From Globodera rostochiensis (lineage: Eukaryota > Nematoda > Chromadorea > Rhabditida > Heteroderidae): a stretch of 64,000 nucleotides of DNA. The stretch spans positions 1,734,762 to 1,798,761 of the forward strand of contig JAEVLN010000015.1 of assembly GCA_018350325.1 (NCBI GenBank), written 5' to 3'. Position 1 is the first letter of the stretch; every line of letters begins with the position of its first letter. The notes under the pieces were generated by a model that was not told the origin of the DNA, searched no databases, and saw nothing but the letters and a program-made list of their open reading frames with translations. Both the position numbers and the translations under genes were made by a program. Positions 62,205-64,000 of the stretch are shown here, piece by piece.

Positions 62205-63790
62205 TTAACATGACTTTAAATGCGTATCACTTTCCGAATTGTTTCCCATCCCGTAAAGTTCAGCCTGCACCAGATCGGCTAGCCGTTTCCTCCGTCCCAA
62301 CTCGCTTTCATCGGCAAACGACAGTCCGTCCAGCCAAATAGTTGTATCGATAGGGTCACCGATTGACACTTCAACTGTCTAAAAAAAAAGATGGATATTT
62401 ATCAATTTGGATAATAGGAGGATTTAATTATTAAAATGTTGGCGACAGTTTTTGAATCTTTAAAACTTCGATTGATTTTTGCCGTAATTTACTTCTGAAC
62501 TGTCCGTACATAATTTAGGACAGGCACAAAAAAGAAAGTCGGTAAACACGTTTATAAGAGGGGTGAGTGATAACATCGTAACTTTCTTCACACAAAACCG
62601 TTCAAAATTTTGGAAATTTCCGGGGTTAGGCGCTTTGCAGACAAATTTTGCTTGAGATTCGGTTCGAGTGCTTAAATTGTCCTCTCCGGGACATAGCAAA
62701 AGAGCGAGGGACACAGCGCTCCCTCCTCTCCGAAACCCAAGGCCGGGCTAGCCGTACACTTTGATAACGCAACATTATTCAAAAAATCCAACTTTCCAAA
62801 ATCTCGGGCGGTATGGCGCCCGCGTCGTCCACACGTCTTCCATTCCACGCACCCAAATCGGCAACAACATTGGAGGTTTGTTTGATTCGGCGATCAATCG
62901 GCCGATGCCCCACTGAAGAAAAATAGTTTCGCTTTTAAAATACAAACCAAAATTTTCCCAACTTTGATTCTTAGCCGTTCTCGTGTGACTCGTCCTTCTG
63001 GAAAGATGTGCACCCAACTGAAAGTTTGTTTAGCCATTTTCAGTTAACATGAACACGACAGACACATACCCATTGGTATTGAGCCTTTCCAAGCAGTAAT
63101 CAACTCCTTGCTGAAAAACGCCTGCCCCTCGAACAACGGGGACACAACGACCGAGCGAGAAGAAACTGAACGATTCGTAAAGAAGACATCAATAAACCCT
63201 TTTTACAGTATGTGATAGTTCCTGGTAAAACAAACGTCATGGGCGGCTAGAATATATCTAAAAAAACAGATTTGATGAACGAAGAAAGGGCTTAAGGGAC
63301 CGAAATCTTGAAATATTGGACAGAAATTCACGAAACGTAAACATCGACCAAAGAAAGGGGTCGTCCATCACGCATCTGAAACAAAACAAATTTTATTATT
63401 GTATAATTTGCGTAAAAACTTCTAACTTTGAACCTCTCACTTTAAAAGCTAATTGATGTAGTTTTACCTGTGATTGCACACGGTAATCAAAGGCCGATTT
63501 TGGTCCCGCAACAGCTTCAAGAATGTTTGCTTTTGCTCAGGTCGTACAACAATTTTATTAAAGCCTAAATTGTTTCTGACAAAATTTACTTTAAAATGAA
63601 ACTAAAACTTACAAAACACCAGCTTTGATAGGCAAAACACTGCTAAAATTGTGGCGTTTGAACGCCATCTGTAGAAAAAGCCGGGCTGTTTCGGGAAGGG
63701 CCAATGAAAATTTAGCACATTCTTTCGTTGTTCAGTCGATAACAATGGGACGCGAGCTAATTTAGAGGTAGACGATGGTGAAGAGTCCAT
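62205..63790 (-). CDS. taz: Tafazzin (cardiolipin-remodelling acyltransferase)
   Basis: Mitochondrial transacylase that remodels cardiolipin; the C. elegans counterpart is ACL-3. Exon 1 includes NFHWPFPKQP, like the tafazzin WPFP start, and a hydrophobic segment (ATILAVFCLSKLVF). Exon 2 gives RDQNRPLITVCNHR. The next exon continues CVMDDPFLWSMFTFREF, completing the HX4D catalytic motif (H-R-C-V-M-D) across the splice. Then YILAAHDVCFTRNYH, FFSLGRCVPVVRGAGVFQQG, WVHIFPEGRV (the second acyltransferase motif) and WGIGRLIAESNKPPMLLPIW. A 0.4-kb intron leads to the last exon (VEVSIGDPIDTTIWLDGLSF), ending HLKSC. All key motifs are present. The start at 63790 is the first in-frame ATG. Confidence 0.95.
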
Positions 63791-64000
63791 TTGCTTGGTA
63801 ATTAATTAGTTAAGTTATTTAAGTAAATGCAAAGACAAAATCAGCAAGAAAATGTAAAACAAAGCCCAACCCTTTTGACAAACGCAAAAAATAAACATTT
63901 TGGCTGAATCACAACGATTTTTTTAGCATTTTATTACCAGGCATAACCGTTTCGCCAACGAAAATAAAATAAATTTAAAAATACTCTAAATTCAAATACA

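Overview
The window is eukaryotic and almost certainly from a nematode. Genes are split by many short introns (mostly about 40-150 nt), proteins match animal neuronal and signalling families, and the gene set (RIM-binding protein, GRK2-type kinase, IA-2/IDA-1, co-Smad, Fat-like cadherin) is typical of worms. Probable GC-AG introns and dense minisatellites and poly-G/C tracts fit a plant-parasitic tylenchid such as a cyst-nematode relative. That placement is inference, not proof. All gene models were read by eye from reading frames, splice signals and family motifs, so exon ends may be off by a few bases.

Layout. 79-4229 (+): 3' part of a RIM-binding protein, cut by the left edge. 6889-10963 (+): GRK2-type receptor kinase. 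13047-17968 (+): IDA-1/IA-2 dense-core-vesicle pseudophosphatase. 18652-19842 (+): 3-hydroxyisobutyrate dehydrogenase. 20137-23009 (+): Smad4-type co-Smad, whose stop codon runs straight into a 25-nt minisatellite. 26066-45138 (+): a very large Fat-like cadherin with three minisatellite-filled introns, an EGF-like segment, a laminin-G segment, one membrane span and a short tail. 45594-47473 (+): INO80 complex subunit E with a long glutamine-rich N-terminus. 47603-49238 (+): uracil-DNA glycosylase, only 129 nt downstream and possibly in an operon with INO80E. 49607-52417 (-): PTB-domain protein with a Q/P-rich tail. 55375-60083 (-): multi-zinc-finger protein built from a repeated two-finger module. 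62205-63790 (-): tafazzin.

The genes do not form one pathway. RIM-binding protein, IDA-1 and GRK2 act in neurosecretion and receptor signalling. The co-Smad is the shared effector of TGF-beta signalling. INO80E and UNG both act on chromatin or DNA repair. HIBADH and tafazzin are mitochondrial. I see no mobile element with coding capacity, no CRISPR array, no rRNA and no convincing tRNA. The unusual content is structural: minisatellites that start or end on splice sites or a stop codon, GC-AG introns, an intron flanked by a direct repeat, and the zinc-finger module.
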